Source: Limosilactobacillus secaliphilus
GTDB taxonomy: Bacteria; Bacillota; Bacilli; Lactobacillales; Lactobacillaceae
Assembly: GCF_001437055.1 (NCBI RefSeq)
Contig: NZ_JQBW01000010.1
Coordinates: 507,472 to 571,471, forward strand
Length of the DNA: 64,000 nt
Reading direction: 5' to 3'
The notes under the pieces were generated by a model. The model was not told the origin of the DNA. It did not search any database and was given only the letters and a program-made list of their open reading frames with translations. This document shows, piece after piece, positions 19,733 to 28,035 of the stretch; position 1 is the stretch's first letter; each line of letters opens with the position of its first letter. The translations under genes were made by a program, and so were the position numbers.

Positions 19733-19763
19733 AAAAAAAGACTGAGAAATGAATCTCAGTCTT
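19733..19763 (-). terminator. Terminator of tRNA-Lys copy 2
   Basis: AGACTGAGA...TCTCAGTCT stem followed by TTTTTTTGT on the minus strand. Confidence 0.9.
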
Positions 19764-19776
19764 TGTAAACCTCTGA

Positions 19777-19849
19777 TGGGCAGTCAGGGGATCGAACCCT
19801 GGACCCACGGATTAAGAGTCCGTTGCTCTGCCAGCTGAGCTAACTGCCC
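19777..19849 (-). tRNA. tRNA-Lys (anticodon CTT), copy 2
   Basis: Identical in all 73 bases to the copy at 19552-19624, with the same anticodon CTT and no encoded CCA, but with a different flank and its own terminator. The two genes are 152 bases apart, so this is a duplicated gene under separate control, not a tandem polycistron. Confidence 0.97.
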
Positions 19850-19957
19850 ATGTCATTCACGACAAGTTATATAGTAACAAATAATTATGAAGGTGGCAAG
19901 AATTTTTTTGCAGATAATTAACTGGCAAGGCAAACAAATAGGACTCGCTGGGTCATG

Positions 19958-19966
19958 TGCTATAAT
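19958..19966 (+). promoter_or_regulatory. Extended -10 promoter of the wal operon
   Basis: TGCTATAAT gives a TGn-extended consensus -10 (TATAAT 19961-19966). The -35 region 17 bases upstream (ATAGGA) is poor. A 55-base leader precedes walR. Confidence 0.6.
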
Positions 19967-20026
19967 GTTAGCAGTAAAAAAACGGGATAAACCGGCATTT
20001 GTCGGTATTTAAATGGAGGAATTCGC

Positions 20027-20734
20027 ATGGCCAAAAAAGTATTGGTAGTGGATGACGAAAAACCAATTTCTGACATCATAAAATTCAACCTAGAAAAGGA
20101 AGGTTACGAAGTCGCAACGGCCTTTGATGGTGAAGAAGCCTTGGACAAGGTTGAGACCGAACAGCCTGACTTGATTATCTTGGACCTGATGCTGCCTAAG
20201 ATCGATGGGTTGGAAGTCGCCAAGCGGGTCCGGGCCAAGCACACCACGCCAATTATCATGGTAACGGCTAAGGACTCCGAATTAGATAAGGTCCTGGGCC
20301 TTGAATTAGGGGCCGATGACTATGTTACGAAGCCATTCTCTAACCGTGAATTGGTTGCCCGGGTAAAGGCAAACTTGCGGCGGCAAGCGGCAGCAAGCGC
20401 TCCGAATGGTGACCAGCATAGCAATGACATCCAGATCGGTGACTTAACCATTCACCCAGATGCCTACACGGTTACCAAGCGCGGTGACAACATCAATTTG
20501 ACCCACCGTGAATTTGAATTATTGCATTACCTGGCACAGCACCTGGGTCAGGTTATTAATCGTGAGCGCCTTTTACAAACCGTTTGGGGTTATGACTACT
20601 TTGGTGATGTCCGGACGGTCGATGTTACCGTTCGTCGTCTCCGTGAAAAGATCGAAGACAATCCTAGTCATCCCAAGTGGCTGATGACGCGTCGTGGTGT
20701 TGGTTACTACTTAGCTAATCCTAATCAAGAGTAG
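20027..20734 (+). CDS. walR: Response regulator WalR (YycF)
   Basis: A 235-residue OmpR-family regulator. The receiver domain (1-120) has the phospho-acceptor Asp53 in ILDLMLPK, the Thr at the VTAKD motif and Lys in TKPF. The C-terminal winged helix (about 135-232) includes [15 protein letters not shown]. WalR controls autolysins and wall metabolism and is essential in most Firmicutes. A GGAGG site precedes the ATG; it is the first gene of walRKHIJ. Confidence 0.97.
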   Translation: MAKKVLVVDDEKPISDIIKFNLEKEGYEVATAFDGEEALDKVETEQPDLIILDLMLPKIDGLEVAKRVRAKHTTPIIMVTAKDSELDKVLGLELGADDYVTKPFSNRELVARVKANLRRQAAASAPNGDQHSNDIQIGDLTIHPDAYTVTKRGDNINLTHREFELLHYLAQHLGQVINRERLLQTVWGYDYFGDVRTVDVTVRRLREKIEDNPSHPKWLMTRRGVGYYLANPNQE

Positions 20735-20748
20735 GGGCAGATTTAGCG

Positions 20749-22605
20749 GTGAACAGCAAGATTAAATTATATCAATCGATACATTTTAAGATCGCCCTGG
20801 TATTCACGTTAATGTTGATGTTAACGCTTGAAATTGTTGGGGCGGTTTTTGTACGCCAACTGGAACACCAAAATTTGACGACCTTCAAACAGCAGGTTGA
20901 ATTGCCAACCTACATTGATAACTCGTTGGCAACCCAATTGAACCGCAACGATACCAAGAAAGCCAACCGGCAAATCCGGCAAATCTTGGCTGAGGTCAAC
21001 AACAATAACATCTCCGAAATCCGGGTCGTTGACAGTAAAGGGATTATTCGGGGGACCAGTAATTCAAACAACCAAGACATTATTGGTCAGCGGGCAACGG
21101 ACAGTGCCGTTAAGAACACCTTAGCGACTAACCGTTCCCACAGCAAAAATGTTTACTACCAGTCATCACACGATCACTACTATATCAACGTCGTACCTTT
21201 GTTGAGTCCCAATAACACTAACAACGTTGTCGGGGCAGTGTATCTGCGGGCAAGCTTGGAAGGCGTATATTCCAGCATTAATAGCATTTCTTTGATTTAT
21301 GCATTTGCGGCCTTTATCACCATTATTTTCAGTTTGGGTTTATCCATTTTAATTTCCCGGGAAATAACGCGACCGATTGAAGAAATGCGTAAACAGACCT
21401 TACGAATCGCCCGTGGTGACTTTTCCGGACGGGTCAACGTTACCGGTAACGACGAGTTAGGCCAATTAGCCGGTGCCATTAACAACCTGTCCGTTCGGGT
21501 CGAAGAGAGTCAAGAATTATCCGACGCCGAACAACGGCGGTTGCATAGCGTCTTATCTCACATGTCCGATGGTGTTTTAGCCACTGACCGGCGGGGAAAC
21601 ATTACCGTGATTAACGAAACGGCTCTGCAGCTGTTGGATATTGACGAAGCTGATGAAGTAATCGGCAAGCCAATTTTGGACGTTCTGGACCTGCGCAAGG
21701 ATTACAGCATCCGGGAACTGGTAGAAAAAGACCAGGAGCAGGTTTTGCTGGATGACAATAGCAATAAGAGTGGGCTGATTCTTTCTGCCTACTTCTCGGC
21801 GATTCAACGAGAGTCTGGCTTTGTGAGCGGCTTCGTCTGTGTTCTGCATGACGTTACTAGTCAGCAGAAGGAAGATCAAGAACGTAAACAGTTCGTTTCC
21901 AATGTTTCGCATGAATTGCGGACGCCACTGACCAGTGTGAAGTCTTACGTTGAGGCGCTGAGTGACGGTGCCTGGAAAGACCCGGAAATTGCGCCGAAGT
22001 TTCTGAAGGTCATCCAAGACGAAACTGAACGGATGATCCGGATGATTAACGACCTACTGAGCTTGTCGCGGATGGATTCCGGGACGGCCAAGTTGAACCT
22101 GGAATACGTTAATATTAATGAGCTCTTCAATTACATCCTTAACCGCTTCGATATGATTTTGAAGAAGGAGAAGGACCCGAAGAAAAAGAAGTACACGATC
22201 GAACGTCAGATTACCAAAAAGGACCTGTGGGTTGAGATCGATACGGATAAGTTTACCCAGGTGATTGATAACATCATGAACAATGCCGTGAAGTATTCGC
22301 CAGATGGTGGGGTAATCACGGCCCGCCTAGTGGAAACGCACAACCACGTGATCTTGAGTATTAGCGACCAAGGTCTGGGGATTCCACGTAAAGACGTTAG
22401 CCATATCTTCGACCGTTTCTTCCGGGTTGATAAGGCACGGTCACGCAAGCAGGGTGGTACCGGCTTGGGTCTGGCGATCTCCAAGGAAGTTGTTAACTTG
22501 TTAGGTGGTCAGATCTGGGTTGATAGTGTTGAAGGCAAGGGCTCAACCTTCTACATTTCATTGCCATATATGCCTTACGACGAAGGGGATGAATGGGATG
22601 CTTAA
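20749..22605 (+). CDS. walK: Sensor histidine kinase WalK (YycG)
   Basis: A 618-residue sensor kinase. TM1 is about 14-34, an extracellular Cache-like domain about 35-180, TM2 about 183-205, HAMP about 206-258, PAS about 265-370, then HisKA with the phospho-acceptor His388 in NVSHELRTPLTS, and HATPase_c with the N and G boxes (NNAVKYSPDGG, GLGIPRKD, GTGLGLAIS). GTG start at 20749, 15 bases after walR. The C-terminal coding region contains no oddity. The Noc-like palindrome at 21352 lies in the TM2/HAMP junction codons. Confidence 0.97.
   Translation: MNSKIKLYQSIHFKIALVFTLMLMLTLEIVGAVFVRQLEHQNLTTFKQQVELPTYIDNSLATQLNRNDTKKANRQIRQILAEVNNNNISEIRVVDSKGIIRGTSNSNNQDIIGQRATDSAVKNTLATNRSHSKNVYYQSSHDHYYINVVPLLSPNNTNNVVGAVYLRASLEGVYSSINSISLIYAFAAFITIIFSLGLSILISREITRPIEEMRKQTLRIARGDFSGRVNVTGNDELGQLAGAINNLSVRVEESQELSDAEQRRLHSVLSHMSDGVLATDRRGNITVINETALQLLDIDEADEVIGKPILDVLDLRKDYSIRELVEKDQEQVLLDDNSNKSGLILSAYFSAIQRESGFVSGFVCVLHDVTSQQKEDQERKQFVSNVSHELRTPLTSVKSYVEALSDGAWKDPEIAPKFLKVIQDETERMIRMINDLLSLSRMDSGTAKLNLEYVNINELFNYILNRFDMILKKEKDPKKKKYTIERQITKKDLWVEIDTDKFTQVIDNIMNNAVKYSPDGGVITARLVETHNHVILSISDQGLGIPRKDVSHIFDRFFRVDKARSRKQGGTGLGLAISKEVVNLLGGQIWVDSVEGKGSTFYISLPYMPYDEGDEWDA
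21352..21365. other. Candidate Noc-binding palindrome (NBS) in walK
   Basis: ATTTCCCGGGAAAT, an exact match to the 14-bp consensus reported for the Bacillus subtilis nucleoid-occlusion protein Noc. It spans codons for Ile-Ser-Arg-Glu. An identical site is at 41233. noc itself, if present, would lie left of the window beyond mnmE. Confidence 0.55.
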
Positions 22606-23887
22606 TCGATTGCGTAACAATTGGATCGGCATTTTACTAACCATCATGGTTGTCTTGAGTATGGCACTCTCGGCAATTGTATGGATTAGTCCTTACCACT
22701 TCGAACACCGTGGTGAAGATGGCAGCCGGAATGAGCAGCAAACGACCAGTCAAAGCATGCAAGATATCTATCTGCCAAGCACCATCATTCATACTAAGGG
22801 CGATGGTAGTCAACAATTCTTGTATGATCAGCCGCGCAACCTGATGTTAACGATCAAGGAGAGCCTACGAAACTGGCAATTGCGGAGTGGACGCCGAATT
22901 AGTTCAAACAGCAGCGGCAATTATTTATCATATTTGCGGCACGACAATTCCCTACTGCTTTCTTATCCGGCAACGGTGCCATTAACAATCTTCAATGACA
23001 GTTTCAATGCATCCTTGTCAACGGACCGCATCAGTCGGGTTAACCACATTGTGCTGCCATTGAACGATAGTCACCACATCTACTTGCTGAGTGATGACCA
23101 TTTCCAGGTTTACCGGATTAATGTCCGTAACATGCAGATTGCCGCAATTAAGAAGGCGATGAAGGGCGGCCACCATTTTAGTGTGGACCACAAGATCGTT
23201 AACAACCGGCCGTTTGTCACCTATCCAAATGGGGTTAAGCTGCCGGAGTTTGCCTACCGGATCACGACCGCGAATGTCGACAACATCAGTCAGTCGTTGA
23301 TGAATAATTCGCGGAAAGGCAACATTAACAGCCAGACCGAGGGTGATGTGACGACTTACAGCGATAGTCCCAGCCGTCATTTAAACTACAACCACAAACG
23401 AGGAACGCTGGATTACGAGCATTATATGGGACAAGACCAGCATTACAGCTATCAGTCAATCTTCGGTCACCTCTATGAACGGTTATCGAAGAGCACGATT
23501 TCGCTGGATTCCTTACGTTATGATGCCTACAATTCTGGTTCAAAGACCATCACCTACCGTAGCTACGTGGAGAACTTCCCTGTCTTCAACGATGATGGAT
23601 ATGGTGAGGTTCGTGTTCAGCTAAGCACGGAGGGTGTGGAACGCTACCACTTCTCCCGTTACAGCCTGCAGGTGCCATTGCCGGTCGACAAGCACTGGAC
23701 ACGGTTGCCGTCATCGGCGGTGGTCTTCAATGAGTTGCATAACAGCAATCACATGAAGGACATTACCGGCCTGCGTGTGGGTTATCGTTGGCAGAGCAAC
23801 CAATCCGATAAGACCGTTACTCTAACACCTACCTATTACGTGCACTACCGCGGCAACTGGGTTGATTACCAAACTTTGACGAAGTGA
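22598..23887 (+). CDS. walH: WalK regulator WalH (YycH)
   Basis: A 429-residue membrane-anchored protein with one N-terminal transmembrane helix (about 9-30, IGILLTIMVVLSMALSAIVWI) and a large extracellular YycH fold. With WalI it modulates WalK at the membrane. I set the start at ATG 22598, with AAGGGGAT upstream, overlapping the walK stop by 8 bases; a second ATG at 22589 overlaps that ribosome-binding site. Sequence is poorly conserved outside the family, so the call rests on length, topology and position. Confidence 0.9.
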   Translation: MLNRLRNNWIGILLTIMVVLSMALSAIVWISPYHFEHRGEDGSRNEQQTTSQSMQDIYLPSTIIHTKGDGSQQFLYDQPRNLMLTIKESLRNWQLRSGRRISSNSSGNYLSYLRHDNSLLLSYPATVPLTIFNDSFNASLSTDRISRVNHIVLPLNDSHHIYLLSDDHFQVYRINVRNMQIAAIKKAMKGGHHFSVDHKIVNNRPFVTYPNGVKLPEFAYRITTANVDNISQSLMNNSRKGNINSQTEGDVTTYSDSPSRHLNYNHKRGTLDYEHYMGQDQHYSYQSIFGHLYERLSKSTISLDSLRYDAYNSGSKTITYRSYVENFPVFNDDGYGEVRVQLSTEGVERYHFSRYSLQVPLPVDKHWTRLPSSAVVFNELHNSNHMKDITGLRVGYRWQSNQSDKTVTLTPTYYVHYRGNWVDYQTLTK

Positions 23888-23899
23888 GGGGGCTAAAAA

Positions 23900-24691
23900 A
23901 TGAATTTTAGACGAATTGAAGTGATTTTTTTAGTTGCCTTCGCTATTTTGAATGCAGCACTGCTGGGTTCATTACTGTGGGGGACCCATTTCCAAGGGGC
24001 TTCTACCCAGGCTCAAAACCAACGCGCCTTGACGTTAAAGGAAATGCGCAACGATATGATCAGTTACCGGCCGCAATCTCATCAACCGCGAAACGGCTAT
24101 TACCTGGCGGCTAAAAACAGCTCGTTAGAATCGCGTGCCTCGTCGCTACATGGGGTTTCCACGCGGATGGAAGATGACCTGCTCGTGGTGAATTTTGAAC
24201 ATCCGATTGAATTGAAGGACGAGTCGGAAATCGCCCAGCAATTGCAGAAGGTCGTCAATAACCGTCACCAGGTGATCGACGGCAAAAAGTATTCCTACAA
24301 TCAGGCGCTGTCGACTAAGCACCAAGCGGTTTTCGCCCAGCAGGTGAAGGGGCAGCCATTTGCCGGCAAAGAAGGTCAGATCCGCTTTATTATCAACGAT
24401 AAGAACGAGGTCACCGGTTATAAGCAGGGTGAACTAGGAAGCTTGACGATTTTGCGGCCACGGGATAAGACGGTCAGTGAAACTTCGGCCGTCCTTTGGC
24501 TGTACAAGCATAACCAAATTCCTAATAACTCACGGGTTGGTTCCGTTCTGTTTGGTTATTCCAAGTTGACGAGCCGCCACGGCCAGCGTGTGCTGATTCC
24601 GACCTGGTTGGTAAACGTTAAATCTAAGAATGGCAATAACAACGCGCAGCTGAAGGTCAACGCCTTTAGCGGGACGCAGATTAAAGAATAA
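23900..24691 (+). CDS. walI: WalK regulator WalI (YycI)
   Basis: A 263-residue protein with one N-terminal transmembrane helix (about 7-28, VIFLVAFAILNAALLGSLLW) and an extracellular domain ending in a YycI C-terminal region (WLVNVKSKNG...). It follows walH by 12 bases with GAGGGGG upstream. WalH and WalI form a complex that tunes WalK. Confidence 0.92.
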   Translation: MNFRRIEVIFLVAFAILNAALLGSLLWGTHFQGASTQAQNQRALTLKEMRNDMISYRPQSHQPRNGYYLAAKNSSLESRASSLHGVSTRMEDDLLVVNFEHPIELKDESEIAQQLQKVVNNRHQVIDGKKYSYNQALSTKHQAVFAQQVKGQPFAGKEGQIRFIINDKNEVTGYKQGELGSLTILRPRDKTVSETSAVLWLYKHNQIPNNSRVGSVLFGYSKLTSRHGQRVLIPTWLVNVKSKNGNNNAQLKVNAFSGTQIKE

Positions 24692-24713
24692 TTACTTAAG
24701 GGAGCTATCTATT

Positions 24714-25520
24714 GTGAATGCAGACGAGATTCATTACAGCATTCTTGCCAGTGGCAGTCAGGGGAATTCCACTTATATCGAAACTGCCCACCACCGAATT
24801 CTGATTGATGCGGGCTTGAGCGGTAAACGGATTGAGGAGCGGATGGAAAAAATCGGCCGTTCCCTGAAAGATGTCGATGCGATCTTTGTGACCCACGAAC
24901 ACAGCGACCACTGTCATGGCGTGGGGGTACTTGCCCGCCGGTATGGAATGGCGGTCTACGCCAACAAAGGTACTTGGCAGGCGATGGCCAACAAGATCGG
25001 CAAGGTCGACCTGTCTCAGAAGAATTTGATCGAACCAGGAAAGGTCAAGGACTTCGGTGACTTGCAGGTGGAAAGTTTTGCGGTTTCCCATGATGCCGCT
25101 GAACCCCAGTTTTATCAGGTCCACCACGACAATAAGACCTTTTGTATTTTAACGGACACGGGTTATGTATCCGATCGCGTTGCCGGCACAATCCGGGATG
25201 CGGATGCTTACCTGATGGAATGCAACCATGATACGGAAATGCTGATGAATGGCACCAAGTATTCCTGGCCGTTGAAGCAGCGGATTTTGAGCGACGAAGG
25301 CCACTTGTCCAACGAAGAGAGTGCGGATGCGCTGATGAGTGTGATTGGGCCACGAACCAAAGAGGTGTTGTTGGGTCACCGCAGCCATGAGAACAACACC
25401 CGTGCATTGGCTCATTTGACCGTAGCCAGCATGCTAGAAGAGGATGATCTAGGCGTTGATCATGACTTTCGTTTGGATGATGCTAACCAGGATCAACCCA
25501 CTCCGCTCTTGAATTTGTGA
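24714..25520 (+). CDS. walJ: Metallo-beta-lactamase-fold hydrolase WalJ (YycJ)
   Basis: A 268-residue MBL-fold protein with the metal motif THEHSDHCHG (about 62-71) and later metal ligands in SHDAAEP and LTDTGYVSD. YycJ proteins are implicated in coordinating replication or mismatch repair with the cell wall, possibly as a 5' exonuclease. GTG start at 24714 follows AAGGGAG. Last gene of the wal operon; the htrA promoter follows. Confidence 0.95.
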   Translation: MNADEIHYSILASGSQGNSTYIETAHHRILIDAGLSGKRIEERMEKIGRSLKDVDAIFVTHEHSDHCHGVGVLARRYGMAVYANKGTWQAMANKIGKVDLSQKNLIEPGKVKDFGDLQVESFAVSHDAAEPQFYQVHHDNKTFCILTDTGYVSDRVAGTIRDADAYLMECNHDTEMLMNGTKYSWPLKQRILSDEGHLSNEESADALMSVIGPRTKEVLLGHRSHENNTRALAHLTVASMLEEDDLGVDHDFRLDDANQDQPTPLLNL

Positions 25521-25538
25521 TGAAAAATTAGAAGCAAA

Positions 25539-25570
25539 TTCAAACTTTCTTCAAACAACTTTTTTATAAT
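25539..25570 (+). promoter_or_regulatory. htrA promoter with OmpR-type direct repeat
   Basis: Two TTCAAA hexamers (25539-25544 and 25550-25555) separated by five bases stand in place of a -35 box, nine bases before TATAAT (25565-25570). Hexamer-N5-hexamer is the architecture used by OmpR-family regulators such as WalR (TGTWAH) and CiaR (TTTAAG). It suggests htrA is switched on by a response regulator. Confidence 0.5.
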
Positions 25571-25600
25571 AACGGCAAATAAGCTTCTGGAGGAAAAAAT

Positions 25601-26893
25601 ATGCAGAATAGCGGACAAGGAAGAAAATTTTGGTTAAAAGTGATCCTCGTCGGCTTAGTAGCAGGGCTAATCGGCGGAGCTTGTGCAATGGGTGCCGGCA
25701 GCATGATTGACAACATGCGGTCTGGCATTTCCAGCCGGGTGCCTGGTGCTTCAAACAAAGAAGGCGGCACCTCGGTTCACAAAAACAAGGCCAAGCTCAG
25801 TAACGAATCAACCTCTGCTTACAATTCGATGAAGGATTCAGTGGTTTCAGTAATCAATCTGCAACGCGGCCAAAGCAATAACGGTTTGTTCAGCCTCTTT
25901 GGCACACAAGGCGGGAATAATTCCGGCAAGCTGCAGACGGCCAGCGAAGGTTCTGGGGTTATTTACAAGAAAGCAGGCGGTTCTGCCTACGTGGTTACCA
26001 ACAATCACGTGGTTTCAGGATCCAATGCCTTAAAGGTCATCATGAGCAACGGTAAGGAAGTTTCAGCCAATATCGTTGGTACTGATGCCACCACCGACCT
26101 GGCTGTCCTGAAGATTAGTGCGGCAGGTGTGAAGTCAGTGGCTTCGTTCGGTAACTCCAACGACATTACCGCTGGCCAGGACGTATTGGCAATCGGTTCA
26201 CCAATGGGTAGCGAATATGCCAACACGGTTACCAAGGGGATCATTTCCGCTAAGAAACGGACGATCAAGGCCAATTCGAATGCTGCCGCAACGACCGTTA
26301 TTCAAACGGATGCCGCAATTAACTCTGGTAACTCAGGTGGTCCTTTAATCAACATGGCCGGTCAAGTCATCGGGATCAACTCGATGAAGTTGGCCTCTAA
26401 TGGCGAAGGAAGCACCGTTGAAGGCATGGGCTTCTCGATCCCAAGTAACGAGGTCGTTAAAGTCATCAACCAGTTAGTGGCCAACGGGAAGATCAGCCGG
26501 CCGTCACTGGGCGTTGGTGTCATCGACTTATCCAGCGTATCCAAGGATCAACAGTCCTCGGTATTGAAGCTACCAGGCTCAGTCACAAAGGGTGCAGTAG
26601 TAATGCAAGTCGTTGATGGCTCAGCCGCTGACCAAGCTGGCATTCGCAAGTACGACGTGATTGTGAAGATTGGCGATCACAAAGTCAATGGCGGTGGCAG
26701 CCTGAAGACTTACCTCTACAAGTACAAGGTTGGCCAGTCAGTGAAGATTACTTTCTACCATGATGGCAAGAAGGTTGAGAAGACGGTTAAGTTAAGCGAG
26801 GCCAAGAATAGCGATAGTCAGTCGCAAAAGAATAATCAAAATGCTGATAGTGGCCAGCAACCGGATAATAATTCGGCGGATGATGGTCAATAA
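25601..26893 (+). CDS. htrA: HtrA/DegP-like serine protease
   Basis: A 430-residue membrane-tethered protease for misfolded exported proteins. A basic N terminus and one transmembrane helix (about 11-32) are followed by a trypsin-like domain with triad His136 (TNNHVVSG), Asp166 (TTDLAVL) and Ser245 (NSGNSGGPL), then a single PDZ domain (about 305-395) and a Gln/Asn/Asp/Ser-rich tail. GGAGG precedes the ATG. It follows the wal operon, as in many lactobacilli, but has its own promoter. Confidence 0.97.
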   Translation: MQNSGQGRKFWLKVILVGLVAGLIGGACAMGAGSMIDNMRSGISSRVPGASNKEGGTSVHKNKAKLSNESTSAYNSMKDSVVSVINLQRGQSNNGLFSLFGTQGGNNSGKLQTASEGSGVIYKKAGGSAYVVTNNHVVSGSNALKVIMSNGKEVSANIVGTDATTDLAVLKISAAGVKSVASFGNSNDITAGQDVLAIGSPMGSEYANTVTKGIISAKKRTIKANSNAAATTVIQTDAAINSGNSGGPLINMAGQVIGINSMKLASNGEGSTVEGMGFSIPSNEVVKVINQLVANGKISRPSLGVGVIDLSSVSKDQQSSVLKLPGSVTKGAVVMQVVDGSAADQAGIRKYDVIVKIGDHKVNGGGSLKTYLYKYKVGQSVKITFYHDGKKVEKTVKLSEAKNSDSQSQKNNQNADSGQQPDNNSADDGQ

Positions 26894-26916
26894 TCAAGTT
26901 AACCCCAATTAAATCA

Positions 26917-26969
26917 AACAGGTCGTTAATGTTCGTTCTTTAGTTGAACATTGCGACCTGTTTATTTTT
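26917..26969 (+). terminator. Terminator after htrA
   Basis: AACAGGTCGTTAATGTTC pairs with GAACATTGCGACCTGTT (one mismatch), followed by TATTTTT. Confidence 0.88.
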
Positions 26970-27095
26970 AAGCTTGCTGTATCCCTAGTGAATAAAGGAA
27001 TGGATCCGATCAAAAAAATTCCAGAAAGCCGATAAATTACTTTCATTCGGATTAGTTTTGGCAATAACGAATGATCGGAGTTTAGTAATGGTGAA

Positions 27096-27407
27096 TGTGG
27101 ATAATTGCCGAAAACTTATCCACAGAATTATCCACAGGCTGTTGAAAGCTGTCAAATCAACCATTAAAACTGTGCACAAAGTTATCCACAGGAACTGTCC
27201 ACAAGTGTGGAAAAGTGGATTATTAATAAAAAGCAAAGTCGAAGCTCCTTGGGCGACAAGGACTTTGACAGGTGACTCCGAACAACTGTTTTTGTGGAGA
27301 TTGTCACAACTTGTGGATAACCGTTTGTGGTCAAGCAAAAAGAAAAGGCGAACGACGCGAGTTTTCCACTCAAATCTGTGGATAACTTGTGGATAATGTG
27401 TGGAAAA
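27096..27407. other. DnaA-box cluster upstream of rlmH
   Basis: The 600-base gap between htrA and rlmH carries no gene but seven exact TTATCCACA boxes: 27096-27104 (-), 27116-27124 (+), 27128-27136 (+), 27182-27190 (+), 27312-27320 (-), 27377-27385 (-), 27388-27396 (-). Near matches (TGTCCACA, TGTGGAAAA, TGTGGTCAA) lie between them. The first group is mostly forward and the last group reverse, with a box-poor centre (about 27210-27300). Open frames through it are artefacts of the repeats. Compare with the DnaA-box clusters that titrate DnaA in B. subtilis, one of which, as I recall, is at yydA, the rlmH orthologue. Confidence 0.85.
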
Positions 27408-27495
27408 GGGATAGTTATCAACAATCCCCTCGTTACTTGTGATTGACCGATGGATTGTTGATCAACTACACTGGTCACCAAAGGAGTTTTTACGA

Positions 27496-27975
27496 ATGAA
27501 AGTTAAGATCATTGGTGTCGGAAAGATTAAAGAAAAATATTTCAAGGCGGGGATTGCCGAGTACGCGAAACGGTTGAGCCGCTTTTGTGATTTTAAAATT
27601 GTCGAAGTGGCGGATGAGCAGGCTCCAGAATCACTGAGTCAGGCCGAAATGGACGAGGTGATGGCAAAAGAAGGCCAGCGGATTTTGGCGAAGATTAAGG
27701 ATCGCGAATATGTCTTTGCATTGGCAATCAAAGGCAAAGAACGGTCGTCGGAAGAATTCGCCCATGAAATCAATCAACTAACGACTTATGGTCACAGCGA
27801 CCTGACCTTTGTCATCGGCGGGTCACTGGGATTGAGCCCGGAAGTGTTAAAGCGGGCGGACACCCAGATTTCGTTTGGCCGCTTCACCATGCCGCACAAG
27901 CTAATGCGGTTAGTGTTGACGGAACAAATTTACCGGGCATTTACGATCATTCACGGCATGCCATACCATAAATAA
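27496..27975 (+). CDS. rlmH: 23S rRNA pseudouridine-1915 N3-methyltransferase RlmH
   Basis: A 159-residue SPOUT methyltransferase that modifies pseudouridine 1915 in helix 69 of 23S rRNA. The start [15 protein letters not shown] and the C-terminal knot ([13 protein letters not shown] ... [11 protein letters not shown]) are characteristic. ATG 27496 follows AAGGAG; an upstream in-frame start would extend into the DnaA box region. It lies directly upstream of parS. Confidence 0.97.
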   Translation: MKVKIIGVGKIKEKYFKAGIAEYAKRLSRFCDFKIVEVADEQAPESLSQAEMDEVMAKEGQRILAKIKDREYVFALAIKGKERSSEEFAHEINQLTTYGHSDLTFVIGGSLGLSPEVLKRADTQISFGRFTMPHKLMRLVLTEQIYRAFTIIHGMPYHK

Positions 27976-27979
27976 CTTT

Positions 27980-27995
27980 TGTTCCACGTGAAACA
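27980..27995. other. parS: parS centromere site (ParB/Spo0J binding)
   Basis: TGTTCCACGTGAAACA differs at one base from the consensus TGTTTCACGTGAAACA and keeps the CACGTG core. It sits in the 60-base gap between rlmH and the PPK2 gene, about 23 kb from the oriC unwinding element, where ParB-loaded SMC recruitment would be expected. Confidence 0.85.
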
Positions 27996-28035
27996 TAATG
28001 AATTGCAAATCGATTATTGGAAAGCTGGTAATAGG

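Noticed and set aside
27058-27481. Open frames on both strands between htrA and rlmH, up to 112 codons
   Set aside because: They are made of the DnaA-box repeats; the same stretch is open in both directions and has no ribosome-binding site.
27979-28035. TTG start for the PPK2 gene at 27979
   Set aside because: It lies on the parS palindrome and adds residues not expected in PPK2 proteins.
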